NCBI GenBank assembly: GCA_010015745.1
Contig: ML978200.1
Coordinates: forward strand, 170,872 to 234,871
From: Setomelanomma holmii
Taxonomy: Eukaryota > Ascomycota > Dothideomycetes > Pleosporales > Phaeosphaeriaceae
Reading direction: 5' to 3'
Length of the DNA stretch: 64,000 nt
The notes below the pieces were generated by a model. It worked only from the letters and a program-made list of their open reading frames with translations. It ran no database searches and had not been told where the DNA came from. Positions 1 to 11,046 of this stretch are shown here, piece after piece (the first letter of the stretch is position 1; each line of letters begins with the position of its first letter). Both the position numbers and the translations under genes were made by a program.

Positions 1-1347
1 GGGGTGCATGCGTAGGCCCTCTTTTATGCAGGCGTCGAGGTAGGGCAGTTTTTCAAGAGAAGTGTACGGTGGCGGGTAGGGGAGGGCGGAGGAGCGGAGT
101 TCGTGCACAAGAAGGGCTTTTGCCCGAGGCGTTTTGAGAATGTGGTAGAATATACCTTTTATGACGATGGCGAGGGTGTCGGCGCCGCCGAGGATCTTTG
201 GAGGGGGATTAGTGCGATTTCCAGGGATGACTGGAGGATCTTCGTGGTGCATCTGGGAGACATGGTGGTGATGCATGTGACTTACGTTGATGATCATGTA
301 CCCAATGACTTCATTATCGGTGACGAGGTCGGGATATTCTTTCTTTGCTTCTAGGAAACCGTTGAGGAAGTCCTTCTTGCCTTTGCCGAGCTCGGGGTTC
401 TGCATGCGCTCCATGTAGCGTTCGACAGCGGCGCCAGCGGCAACTGAGAAGTCGTCGAATTTGTAGAGAGATCGCGGCCATTTGGGGTTCTTGCCGAGCC
501 ATTTGTCGAGAGCTGGTATTTGACCGACCTTCATGCAATTAGTATCTGAACAGATGAGATGTATACTAGACGTTGCTTACCACTGAGAAATACCGCATCA
601 CTCTTTCAGCAGTTCCCAGCATATCGCCAACATCCTGGCCCTGCTCCATGAAACCCATGCGCTTGCTCCATGTCATATGACCAAGAAAGTCCCATGCGAA
701 GAACGAGATCCAGTCCGCGATGTCACAGGTCTTGCCTTCGTTTGCTTCATCCATGTACCTGGACTCTAGCTCCGAGCACAATGTTCGGATATCATCGTTC
801 ATGAGAGTCTCCAGCTGAAGGGCATTTTGGAGGTTGTACAACTTCTGAACAGGTTTGACGCCTTTGGCGTGGTACTCATTGCTCCTTGTGCTGAAGATGT
901 TCTGGATAATGTGGCCGTCTTGAAGTGCGTCGTTGACGGACTTTGCACCAATTAGTATATGTTGTCCGCGTTTCGAAAGGGTAGACTCTTACATAGTAGT
1001 CGCTCTGAGGAAGTGTTAGTAGACTCACTCATTAGCTCAGATTTATAGCTCACCTTCACGAACGTGCCGCGTGCATTGTAGATAGTCTTGATCAGACTGG
1101 TGTCCGCCAGACTTACAGTCGTTGGCCCAAGTCGGACCACATCGCCATACTTGTCGTGAAGCTTCTTCTGGGTCTCAATATGGGTCTGTCCATAGTGATT
1201 GAGGAACCGCCAGATGTTTGAGAACTTGGCTAGGAAAGGCCCAGGGATCTGTTTGAGTGGAGACCGCAGATATGTCAAGATGTATTGTGTAAGGACAAGG
1301 ATAGTTCCCAGGCCAATGGCTTTTGCTATCAACCCGGCCAAAGCCAT
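1..1347 (-). CDS. Cytochrome P450 monooxygenase, partial (C-terminus beyond the left edge)
   Basis: Heme-thiolate monooxygenase, probably anchored in the ER; substrate unknown. Exons on the minus strand: 1347-1054, 1005-994, 940-581, 528-286, 195-1, all joining in frame (368 residues visible). Seen: an N-terminal hydrophobic anchor (about residues 1-27), a proline-rich hinge with PGP, an I-helix region GGADT (residues about 306-310) and the K-helix ExxR as E362-GL-R365 right at the window edge. The heme-binding cysteine loop lies outside. Two splice choices are forced by motif continuity: a 12-base micro-exon (994-1005) encoding SDYY, and a 90-base intron (196-285) just before GGADT. The pattern TYNARG...NGH/DGH-like and NIFSTRSN resembles the pisatin-demethylase-like group of fungal P450s (family knowledge). 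It may belong to a metabolite cluster to the left (inference). Confidence 0.93.
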
Positions 1348-3733
1348 TGTATGACCTGGTGTTCCTGCAGTGAGTTCCAGGAAGAGAAATCAATATGACA
1401 GAAGAAACCTGGAGGGGCAGCGATGAAGACCCCGAAATACTACCGTGTGCACGGCTCCTGGTTGCTTACAGGGTAAAGAACGTGCTTTAGGATTATATCT
1501 CCTGCACCTTGTTACGTCGGGAAGGATTCAACTTACCAAATCTGGTTGTGTCCTGTCCTTGGCCGCATTGCTCGGGATCACTATCGTACGTCCTTGGAGG
1601 CCTCTAATTGCTTTTCTTGTTAAGACTGCTTCACTATTGCTATCGCGCTTGTGTCTATTGGTTATCTCGTCGGCTTGAAAGCCACCAGGGAGCGGCCAAG
1701 TGCGCAGTACCAGACTGTCGGGTGCAGAGGCGAACTCAAGCCCTGCAGATTTGACAGGGTCTAAAGGCGCAGGTTTCATGTGCCATTGGGACAAACGGAC
1801 TGGTCTCGACACCATTAGCCCGTGGGTGCAGATCACAAGCTGAAGGGGTGCTCCCGAAGGTCATGCCGCAATCGGCATGACGAGCGACTGAATTGCGATG
1901 CCGACACGCGCTTAACGTTTCTTTTCCGTTGTTTGTGCCAACGCCCAAGTTACCACCTTTGTCGGATGGATGCACGCGAAATAGGTTGCATAACCCATTG
2001 CGGTGGTTAGTTTGGCGATGAAGCGGGGAATTGGGAGTGGAGGAGCTAATTGATCGATGCTCACCTCGCTTGGCTGCTAGCACGTGGACTAACCTTGAAA
2101 GCGAAATAGCGCCACGGTCAAACCCAATTGGCAGCGCAAGCAACGGCCCGTGACGGACGGCCCCTCTACAAACGTCTTTCTGTACCACCTTTGATGTTCG
2201 CTCATGGTTCATATGGTCTTTCCTCGACGCTTTGCTCATGACGAATTGCTACGTGGGCCTGGGGTCCGAGATGGACCTGCGAGCGAGATGCGGTGAAAAA
2301 GGTACTCACAGCATGAGTCCACTCTCAGTCCCAGGTCATCACTTCGACCTTGCAAGGACCCCAGGAGCTAACAGCCACTCTAGACCTAAGTGGTACCTCA
2401 CGGCAACGGCTCGCTCCCGTGTCCCCCACTGGCCATGTCAGATCAGTCTGCTCATTTGTTCGTTTGTGCTCGAGCAGAACACGACCTCACGAATGACGAG
2501 CGAAACAGAGGCGATGGCGTGGCCTTGCTCTGGAACTGAACGCCAAGACTCTGTCGCACATGGGACTGTTCGATGTGCACCAATCGCTATATCAACGTGC
2601 GTTGAGACGCCCTTAAAGCCCAACGATAATGGGCGGAGCTAAAATCGGTCAGTAGACCCAATCGTGGATCCCTGGTCGCTTCTGGTGGTAGTTTGGGTAT
2701 GAAGAAGCACCGCGGACGACAAGAGTCCTTGTTATCTGAATCACGCCCCGGGCATGGGGCACGCGTAAAGCATGCAGATTAAAAACTACCGACGCAGGCT
2801 GCGATAGAGAAGGTTAGCTTAAGTGCTTAGAGCGCCGCTTCTGCAGGGGAGCATCTTATCACACAGCCTCTCCGCATGGCGATTTAGCTTTCTGTTGTCT
2901 CACGACTCACAAGGGCAGCATGCTTCCTAGCACAACGGGGAAAGCGATATCGCATCCGAGCTCATGGATCATTCCGTTTGCATGGCCATGACCCAAACAA
3001 CATGCGTGGCTTCGTCAACAGCACAAGAACGGAACAAGACGATACCATGCTCGGTGATGCGTCCCTGTCCAGGGTCGGAATCTGCTCCGAGGGGCTTTCT
3101 ATGGACGATCTCATTTTGTCGCAGCTCTGCCTCAACACTGGGCTAGTATGGAAGGGGAAAAGCGTGGAAGAAAAAGCATTTCTCCGACGCATCTAACGCC
3201 TGAACGCAAGACCGTGCAGCCTTCAAGCCTCGTTCACCAGGTTGTTCCCTTCTCGCTTGGGATTTGGGCACTCCTTTTGACATGACAGTGCCCGTGGGGT
3301 TGCGGCTCACATCCTTCCAACTGCTCTTGGCCTCGGACGCGTTGCGGATGCCTGGACCTCAACCAGCATGGATTCTCGCGGAGACAAAAGAAATAGCACG
3401 CATTAACCTAGCCGATCGCCCAATCTCGTTTTGACCCTCCGTTTGTCACTTTGGATTTGAAGACGGATGTGCTCTTGCTCGTTTCCATCCCGTTCCCTCC
3501 TTCAGACCCACTTCATGCTTGCGACGGCCTTATCAAGTCACGGCAACCTTCGACACTGAGAGCTTGTGAAGCTACCACGAGTCAGCCTGGATCCTCTCGC
3601 AGTCTTTACGCTCCGGATTTCTGCGCATTGCTAGCCCGTCAGAGAAGGGGTGGACTGGCCGCAACCATTGTCGCTTCCAGGTTTCCCAGCGTCCGGTGAT
3701 TTACGATTCTACATTGTCTCAGTCATTGTCAAC
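1348..3733. other. Intergenic stretch, no gene recognised
   Basis: About 2.4 kb between the divergent P450 and rhodopsin-domain genes. Open frames on both strands are short, overlap one another and show no motif, splice structure or family resemblance. It presumably holds both promoters. I see no tRNA, repeat or transposon signal. Confidence 0.6.
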
Positions 3734-5027
3734 ATGGGTAGACCATCAGACTTTGCGAGCATACTCAATGGAGTCATGTGGTTTCAAGTCGTACTGGCCA
3801 CTGTCTTCATTGCCTTGCGCCTATACACCAGACACTACATCATACGGAACATCGGTTGGGATGACGTCTTGACCGTCGTGAACTTGGTACGTACCTTTCG
3901 ACATTACTGTCTTACCCAGAATCTGAAATTTGACCTGTTCGCTGACATGTAACAGATCACGTTGATTGGTTATGTTGGATGCATTTCAGTTGGCATTACA
4001 CATGGTGTTGGCCGCAAGACGGCAGACATTGTTCGCCTCGAGCTCGACTACTCCCAGGCCATCATGTGGGAAGCCATTGGTCAAGGCATCTGCATCATGG
4101 GGATTGCGGCATCCAAAGGCTCTGTGGCTCTCTTCTTGCTGCGTATCGTACTGAAGAGGTGGCATGTCGCACTTCTATGGTTCTGCATCGTCAGCACAAC
4201 TGCAATGTGTATAATCACAACGACTTTGTTGTACATGCAGTGCAAACCGACCGCATTCCTGTGGGATCACACGATCGAAGGAGGCTACTGCTGGCTGAAT
4301 TTCACACTAGTTGGGCTCACTATGGGTGGTACGTACTAAATTCGCCGTCTGTTCAAAATCAGGGCTGATGGTTTGTCTAGCTTGGTCTGCTGCAATGGAC
4401 TTTGTCCTTGCCATCCTTCGTAAGTTGGCACACTCTTACTGTCGTCCTATGATACACCGTGACTAATTCTTTGCAGCTTGGCACGTCGTCATGGGTTTAA
4501 ACATGAAGCGAAAGGAGAAGTTTACGATTGCTTGTGGCCTCAGTCTAGGCGTGTTCGCCGGAGCTTGCTCAATCGTCCGCACCATTGAGCTCCAGTCGCT
4601 CTCGTCGATGGAAAACTACGTATACGACACCTCTAGCATGCTTCTTTGGTCGTCATCCGAGGTCTGCTTGACCATCGTTTGCGCATGCATTCCGGTCCTC
4701 CGACCGCTCTACGTTCGCATCGCATATGGTTCCCGTGGCGACTCGTCAGGACAGAAATCATATCCTCTGCACGACAACTCCACTTCGAAGAGGAGCCGTG
4801 GTCTGGACGGCAGCCAACCGAACAATAAGATTTACATGGGTCCAGACGAAAGCATATTACAGACGACCGTCAGGATGGGCAGCGATACAGCGAGTGAGGA
4901 GTCGATATTGAGGGAACACAACGAGCAAAAATACGGCGCGGATGGTCAGCCATGGGATAGTGGCATCAAGAGGACGAGGGACATCAAAGTCACCACCACG
5001 GTTACGTCGAAAGAAGAGGAAGTATGA
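3734..5027 (+). CDS. Fungal rhodopsin-domain integral membrane protein (PTH11/SAT4-like)
   Basis: Predicted plasma-membrane protein with about seven transmembrane helices, of the large fungal rhodopsin-like family; members are proposed receptors but this one has no known ligand. Exons 3734-3886, 3956-4328, 4381-4419, 4477-5027 join in phase (371 residues). Family signs: GWDDV after the second helix (residues about 41-45), the QC..TAFLWD loop with a following CW, then AMDFVLAILPW and a block ending in the VCLT.VCACIPVLRPLY pattern, followed by a hydrophilic cytoplasmic tail. The 39-base third exon is needed to keep the DFVLAILPW motif intact. The start at 3734 directly precedes the first helix. 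A broken relative lies 1.4 kb downstream on the same strand, so this looks like a local tandem family. Function beyond membrane location is not shown. Confidence 0.9.
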
Positions 5028-6480
5028 AGAACAAAGGAAGCTATCCAAGTCGAACTTAAGAACGGTCGAAAAGCATATTAGCGGATCACAAGACTTCGAT
5101 GTCACATGTTTACAAAGCATAGAAGGTAGATCGTAGGATCAATGAAAGTATACCCACGAAAGCTCAGTCGCATTATTGAGGCTGCTACGAATACCATCCA
5201 TAGCTCCGCACGAGAACGTTGGTCACGATACCCCACCTTCGCTCTTGCCTGCAATATGGCGACATCCTGCCCAATTGACATTCAACAACCACTGCCCACA
5301 CGCACAGGAAGTGCAGTCTGCTCACCTACTTGCTCACTTGTCTTGTATGCTTCGTCTCATCAGGGGTTGCCGACTATAACTGAGCAGATGAGGTTAGACC
5401 AAACGCTAGCACAAGACCGAATTCACCCTTTCCTTCCTCCGAACGTCCGGCGCCCTCCTCACATCAACATCAATATCCTTAAATGTGAAAGTTCGTGCCC
5501 AATTCAAGAATGCAAAGCGCCCGAATATTGTTCGTCTATGCAGCACAGCACTAACGCCGCCATATTGAGTTCCGTGAGGCAGCAAAACACACCTCCACGA
5601 TTGCGGATGTTGCGATGAACAGCACGATATTCAAACCTTGTAATCAGTCGCCCTCAATCACCTAAAATAGAGACTTTCCGTAAGCAATTAACGATCGCCA
5701 ACGATCTTGCTGAGTTTGGACCCAGTGTGCCTGCATGAAGAGATATTACAGGCTGCCAAACTAGCCTGTTGCACGGATGTGCCGGCAGGGAACGTGGTAT
5801 GGACTTCATATCTAGATTTCTCCTCCCGCTGTCAGATCGGATGAACCTCCTGTAAGAGCTTCCATAGCACTGAGCTTCTTCGTGTTGAGGGCCCTAAGTC
5901 AAGCGTTGATGACAACTGTAACGGTACGGAGGGGGAGGACTGCGTTTAATTGACTATCTGAGGTGGGCAGAACTGCTTATATACATGGCCGTACATGAGC
6001 GATCCCAACTCGTACTAGGGTGGATCTGGGCAAGGCCCAAACCGTTACAACAACGATACGTCCAAGAGCGCCAAGCAGACAGGATCGTCAGGGAATCGCA
6101 AGCATGGAGGACACTTACCAACACAAGGAAACCCAAGACGTGTCTTCTGCTGGCTTATACTCGTTGCGGCGGAACATGGAGATCATCATTGATCCTGGAG
6201 CCGCGTACAAAGGTTATTGCGTACGCTTCTACTAAGCGCCTCCGTCTCAAGTTGATATCTGTAACCAGGTCCTTGGAAATCGAAAGCTGGCGTAGCATTC
6301 TTCCAGGAGGTAAAACGGTTTCGATAATCATTGCGGCACATGCGACCCAAAGATTGGGCACTACGGGACTCCATGATCCGTGGAGGAGGAAATGTTGCGC
6401 CCTTTGATGTCTACGATTTCGTTCCAGGCCCTCCAGAGGTGCGATCGATTGAGCAGACATACCATCAACGATTTGGAGGC
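5028..6480. other. Intergenic stretch, no gene recognised
   Basis: About 1.45 kb between the intact rhodopsin-domain gene and its broken relative. Several overlapping open frames exist between 5142 and 6480 but none has recognisable motifs or phase-consistent splicing. The last part probably contains the promoter of the decayed neighbour. Confidence 0.55.
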
Positions 6481-7768
6481 ATGGCGATGTTGGACGATCC
6501 GAACGTCATACCTTCCTTCCCGTCCGCCGCAGCGCAGCACAATGCTCGCTCCTTCGTCGCAACCACCTTCTTTCTCCATATCATCGCACTCGTCGCTGTT
6601 GGTGGCAGCATATGGTAGCGTTCATATCCATTTATCACATAAATTTGGAGGACTACATCTGTTTAGTAGCATATGTGAGTGGATGCTGGCATTGAACCGA
6701 AGTCACAAGTATTGACGAAATTAATTTACCAGGTCTTTATCGTTGTCAGCTCGGCCTCGCTCCTCGCGGCTGTCCCCTACACCTTCAGGCATGATACAGA
6801 TGCGGTGTATCTCTCCGATGTGGAAAAGTGCTTGAAGTATGCCGTGGTGGCCGAACCGCTCTGGGCATGGTCAATGGCTACCATCAAGATATCCTTCGCG
6901 CTCATACTTTTGAGGATCGAGCAAGCACGGCGCTGGCGCCACTTTCTCTGGGCAATGATTGTCATACTGGTTTTCGTCGGTCTAATCAACACAATCACGA
7001 TTTGCCTACGATGTGTTCCTCTTTACAAAGCTTAGGATGTTGTCGGTGCGATGCCTGGAACATGCTGGAACATGCTGGAGGAGGGGAGCGCAGACCGTCA
7101 GCACGGTCGGCGTATCTGTGGTCAACATAATCACTGACTTTATCTTCGTATTGCTGCCGATTCCATTTCTGCGCAAGATTCAACGGCCAATGCGCGAGCA
7201 CATTGTCGTTAGAATACTGATGGGCCTTAGCATCTTCGCAGGCATTGCTTCTATCGTCAGAACTAGCGTTGCCGCACGATTCGGATGCACTGGCGACGTG
7301 GTCAATGAAAGCCTGCAGATTGGCATGTGGACGGTCATCGAAGAGCTCATTGGTATCATAGTCATATGTGTACCATGCTTGCACGCGCCGTTCCAACACG
7401 CTGTCCAGATCTTCACCCGGACAGCAGAACGTATGCGACGACATGGTGAGTCTCGTTGCTACGGCCGCACGCTTGAGTCCAACGAGACGCAGCCGGAGGA
7501 GAGCTGCAGTAGAAGTAGATTGACAAACACGTTGGAAAGAAGTAACGCTGCTCGTTTCAAGCTTGAATGGCTGCGGCCTGGTTCGGAATTATCACAAGAG
7601 GATATAGTCCAGAAGCCGTGCGAGATCTGGTGCACGAAGGAAGGGATGGTCGATCATGATCGGCTAAGTCGAACGCCATCATATGACAGGCAACGTAACG
7701 GGGCTGATGCTACCTGGGTGGACCAACGTTTTTCCTTGAAAGAGCTCGAGATGGGTCGCGCGATGTAA
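6481..7768 (+). pseudogene. Decayed fungal rhodopsin-domain membrane protein
   Basis: Same family as the gene at 3734-5027, but the reading frame is broken at least three times. The first methionine is at 6481. The first helix ends in GGSIW followed by a stop at 6616-6618; the next family block (EDYICLVAY, ending 6674) lies in another frame, so there is a frameshift in between. A normal intron fits at 6675-6732. The third helix region reads well to PLYKA, then TAG at 7033-7035 stands where the family has tryptophan. A 10-base tandem duplication (7057-7066, 7067-7076) then shifts the frame; each copy reads GTCW in its own frame. Downstream (7067-7768) the frame is open, with NIITDF, LLPIPFL and a final helix before a polar tail. 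No single edit restores it. Alternative splicing cannot remove these lesions, since the needed introns would be far too short. Confidence 0.85.
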
Positions 7769-8408
7769 GAGTTGATGGGGAAAGTCATGGTATGCGCAAT
7801 GAGTTGTATCCAAGTTGCATCAACCACACGAACATCGCCTTCCGCAAGATCACTAACCTCCCTGCCTTCAACTCCATCCATTTTGATCTCAGCAACAATG
7901 GTCGACCGAACATAAGCATGGTCCACAAGTGGGTCGATTGTTCAGAGTTCAAAGTTCAGATGGCCATGTCAGGAGTCGCAAAGCATGTGCAGCCCGCACC
8001 AGGACATGATCTAGCTCTGGCATATGGACCTTCCAACGCTCGTAATCACAAAGGCTGAGCAAACGACCTGAGCTATGGCGTGCTGCGGGTAGATAAGGCG
8101 GGGAAGACGCTGTGAAGTCGCTCGGTGTCGGCCAAGGTGCATCTTGGTCTTATATACCTGTCACTCAGCTCTCCACTAGAGACCACCTTTATACCTGCGT
8201 TTTGGGAACCATACTTGTCACCAAATAAGACCGTTCGATCTTGGGGACTTGAAAAGGGGCATGACGTACTCTTGTGCAGCTCTCATTCACTTTCACTTGC
8301 TCGGTCTTGGCACTGCTTCTCGTGATCTTGATACCCCACCCGCCCTCACTTCCACTTCCAAATCTCTGGAACCGATCATCCTCGCTTCAAACTACCGTAG
8401 ACTCCAAG
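7769..8408. other. Intergenic stretch
   Basis: About 640 bases with no recognisable coding sequence. A pyrimidine-rich stretch near 8330-8400 just upstream of the next gene is compatible with a fungal core promoter and transcription start region. Confidence 0.5.
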
Positions 8409-8618
8409 ATGGACGACAACGGAAACAGTAGACGCCGACAGCAGAGCACTGCTCGCAAGACCCCCGCGACACCGAAATAGCCTCCCGGACACTCACCACA
8501 AGACCAGCATCAGTCGCCACACGAGCAGGTACAGCAGCAGCAACAGGAATCTGGGAGTCCACAAGCAGGAGACCAGCACCGAAGGACTATCGGCCAGGAC
8601 CTACAGTTCGCGGCGCGG

Positions 8619-10417
8619 ATGGCCAGCCGTCGCTATGCCGCTAGAGGTCGTGCCGACTCTGCACGCTCGGTGAGTAATATACGCGACAAGAGGAATAACA
8701 GCTCACTGAGAGACTCTAGTCGAGCGGTTTGCGACGGCAATCGCAAATCGCGCAAGATGTGACTTCGCCAAGTGGGAGTATGCAGCCTCCGCCTACACCT
8801 CGAGCGTTCGCTCACGCTCCCCTGACTGCACCACCGCGAACACCTTCTGCCGTCGTGAGTATTGTTTTAGTTTCCCTCAAGCTTGCGTGTTGCCTAACCA
8901 CATAGCAGGGTACGCGAGAAATGTCTCCACCGACAAGCTTTGCGCAGCAGCCCTCCTTGGAGGAGAATGGATTGCGTTCAATTTACGCTACCTTCCCGTG
9001 GATACAGCCAGCGAACGCGATGCTCTCGATACCAGCAAAAGATTCCGCCACCATGACCGAGATGTCGCCAGCAGATGATCCATCCAGGGCAGGACAATCC
9101 ATGCAGAATGGCTCTACCAACAGCAATGGCTACCTGCAGCCTCCGGTAGTTCAATCGCCACACCAGCATCCGAATCTGTATCAAGCTCCTTCAAGTCAAC
9201 ACACGATAGGCCAACAGATGGGTCGTCGGCGGGGCCAGCCTCTGCTGTCGTTTCCCACGAACCCGCAAGATCATGCCAGGAATCAAGGTAGCCCAACGTT
9301 TGCACCACAACTTCTGCGCAAAGTATCGCAATCGATGTTGGCAGCAAATACCCCAGTCTTACAGCAGCTGGCAGTTCAGCATCTTCGAGGCTCGCAAGGT
9401 CAAGGAGAGCAACACTCAGCGGCGCAGGCTCGTCGGCCGCGCTACCAACCTGCGCCCCTCGATATCCCAAGGAGGCACTCCGCAACTCACCAAGATGCCC
9501 TCAATTATCTCAACCGCCCCATCTGGCGTCCGTACTCCAAGGACCATGGTGTGCCCAAGACTGCCGAAGACCGACTTCCGTATGTCAAGCGAATATACGA
9601 CTCCATGGTTCACATCAACGAGATTCTCGACTGGAATGACTTCCAACAAGATGCAAGGCGCTTTCATACCAACAACATATGGGGCGCCAATCCGCAACTC
9701 ATCGAGGCGATTGCACACCAAATCGTCGATACCTGCATCCGCATCCACACATACGGAGTCACGGGTGCGGCGCTTGCATGTGTACCAGCGTACCAGGTCC
9801 AGACCACACGCGACCTGACCTTCACTTTCGTTGAGCGCATTTACTGGATGTCGATTCTCCTGCGCCAATTCAAGTTCAACGCCAATCTGGCCATGCAGCA
9901 AGACCTAATCGAAGTTTATCTCTCGCGCATATGGTCAACTCTTCTGGAGAAGCCCGAGTTTGTGAAGTGGTGGAAGTCATTGAGCGATGCAGAGAAGGAT
10001 CGGTATTGGAGGGTATATCCGTTCGAGGATGTGCCGGGCAAGCCGATGACTGAGGCGGAGAAGGCCCATTACGCGAAGCTGGCACAGCAGGAAGATCAGC
10101 AGCGTGCACAGCTAAGGCAGACGCGTGCTATGCCTCAGCAAGCTCAGGATGGCCCGAAACGACCTTCGCAAGCTATTGAAGAACCCGAGGCTGGGCCACC
10201 GAGCAAGCATCCGGTCACGGAGGAGCACACGGAGTCTGACAAGCTTGCTGGAGAATCTGATGACCAAGGACTGAAGCCACACGAGATGGAGGCTGATGAG
10301 AGGGGTGATTTCGATCATTTGTTTGAGTACGGATCAGATGACGGATGTCAAGACGCGTATAGGGATGCCGAATGCGAACCGGATGACCAATCTGAGGAGG
10401 AGCAAACTACATCTTAG
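8619..10417 (+). CDS. Uncharacterised protein, member A of a local tandem paralog pair
   Basis: I do not recognise this family. Exons 8619-8669, 8720-8854, 8909-10417 join in phase (564 residues). The first ~200 residues are low complexity (Gln, Pro, Ser); a helical conserved block follows (about residues 230-430, starting RPIWRPYSK and including WSTLLEKPEFVKWWKSLS), then a strongly acidic C-terminal tail. A second locus at 11047-12644 encodes a clear relative of the helical block, but decayed. Oddity: the same frame is open further upstream from an ATG at 8409, except for one TAG at 8478-8480, and this stretch is equally Gln-rich, so the original start was probably 8409 and the present start may be the in-frame ATG at 8619. 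An unusual intron over the TAG cannot be excluded. The composition suggests a nuclear or regulatory protein, but that is only a guess. Confidence 0.6.
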
Positions 10418-11046
10418 ATTGACCTTGGTGATAGTCAGAGCATTGCACAGTCGGAAAACATGTACATGATGGTTAGCATAGATCATCAGGGTGGCTACAA
10501 TGATCTGTCGAACGCAATTGATTGTCCATGTCATTTATGTAGCTCTCTGAGCTTGCTCATTGTAGCAATTGTGTGTGCTCCCAACTTCGTCGTCAGCTGT
10601 CAAGTAAGGATTGTGTTCGTGATGCCCAAGCAATGTTGAGCAAATGCTTTTTAGCAAAACCACGAGTGCAACAGCAAGTACATACCCCTAGTATATGTTC
10701 CAGCATCTCTCAAGCTCGCATTTCTAACCTCTTGACTTGTCGTGCTCTATTCAGTGCTTATTTCCTTAACCCAGGAGCCGTGTGGCGATGTATAGCTCTC
10801 CATGATCTTGTATATCAACCACCAAAACTTCATCGGCGGGAGTGAAAACTCAGCTCGTCAACCAGGAGTGAAAGCTCACCTCGCCTTGCTGCTGAGACAT
10901 ACTATATCACGCTTTCACGATGACCTCGAGTTCTTGGCAACGCGCCTGCCCACCATACAGGGGCATTAGAATCCGCTCATTAGGTGTTCAGTCCTTTCGT
11001 ATACCCTCAAGTCATTCAACCGTTCAACTCGACCGATATAGTCGTA
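10418..11046. other. Intergenic stretch
   Basis: About 630 bases between the two paralogs. No coding sequence, repeat or RNA gene recognised; it holds the 3' end of the first paralog and the upstream region of the second. Confidence 0.5.

Noticed and set aside
2962..3196. Overlapping short frames on both strands
   Set aside because: All are about 60-76 codons with no motif, and each is explained as a shadow of the others.
7003..7080. Introns that would remove the TAG and frameshift in the rhodopsin-like relic
   Set aside because: The only GT..AG pairs spanning them are about 20-25 bases apart, too short to splice, and they would delete conserved residues.
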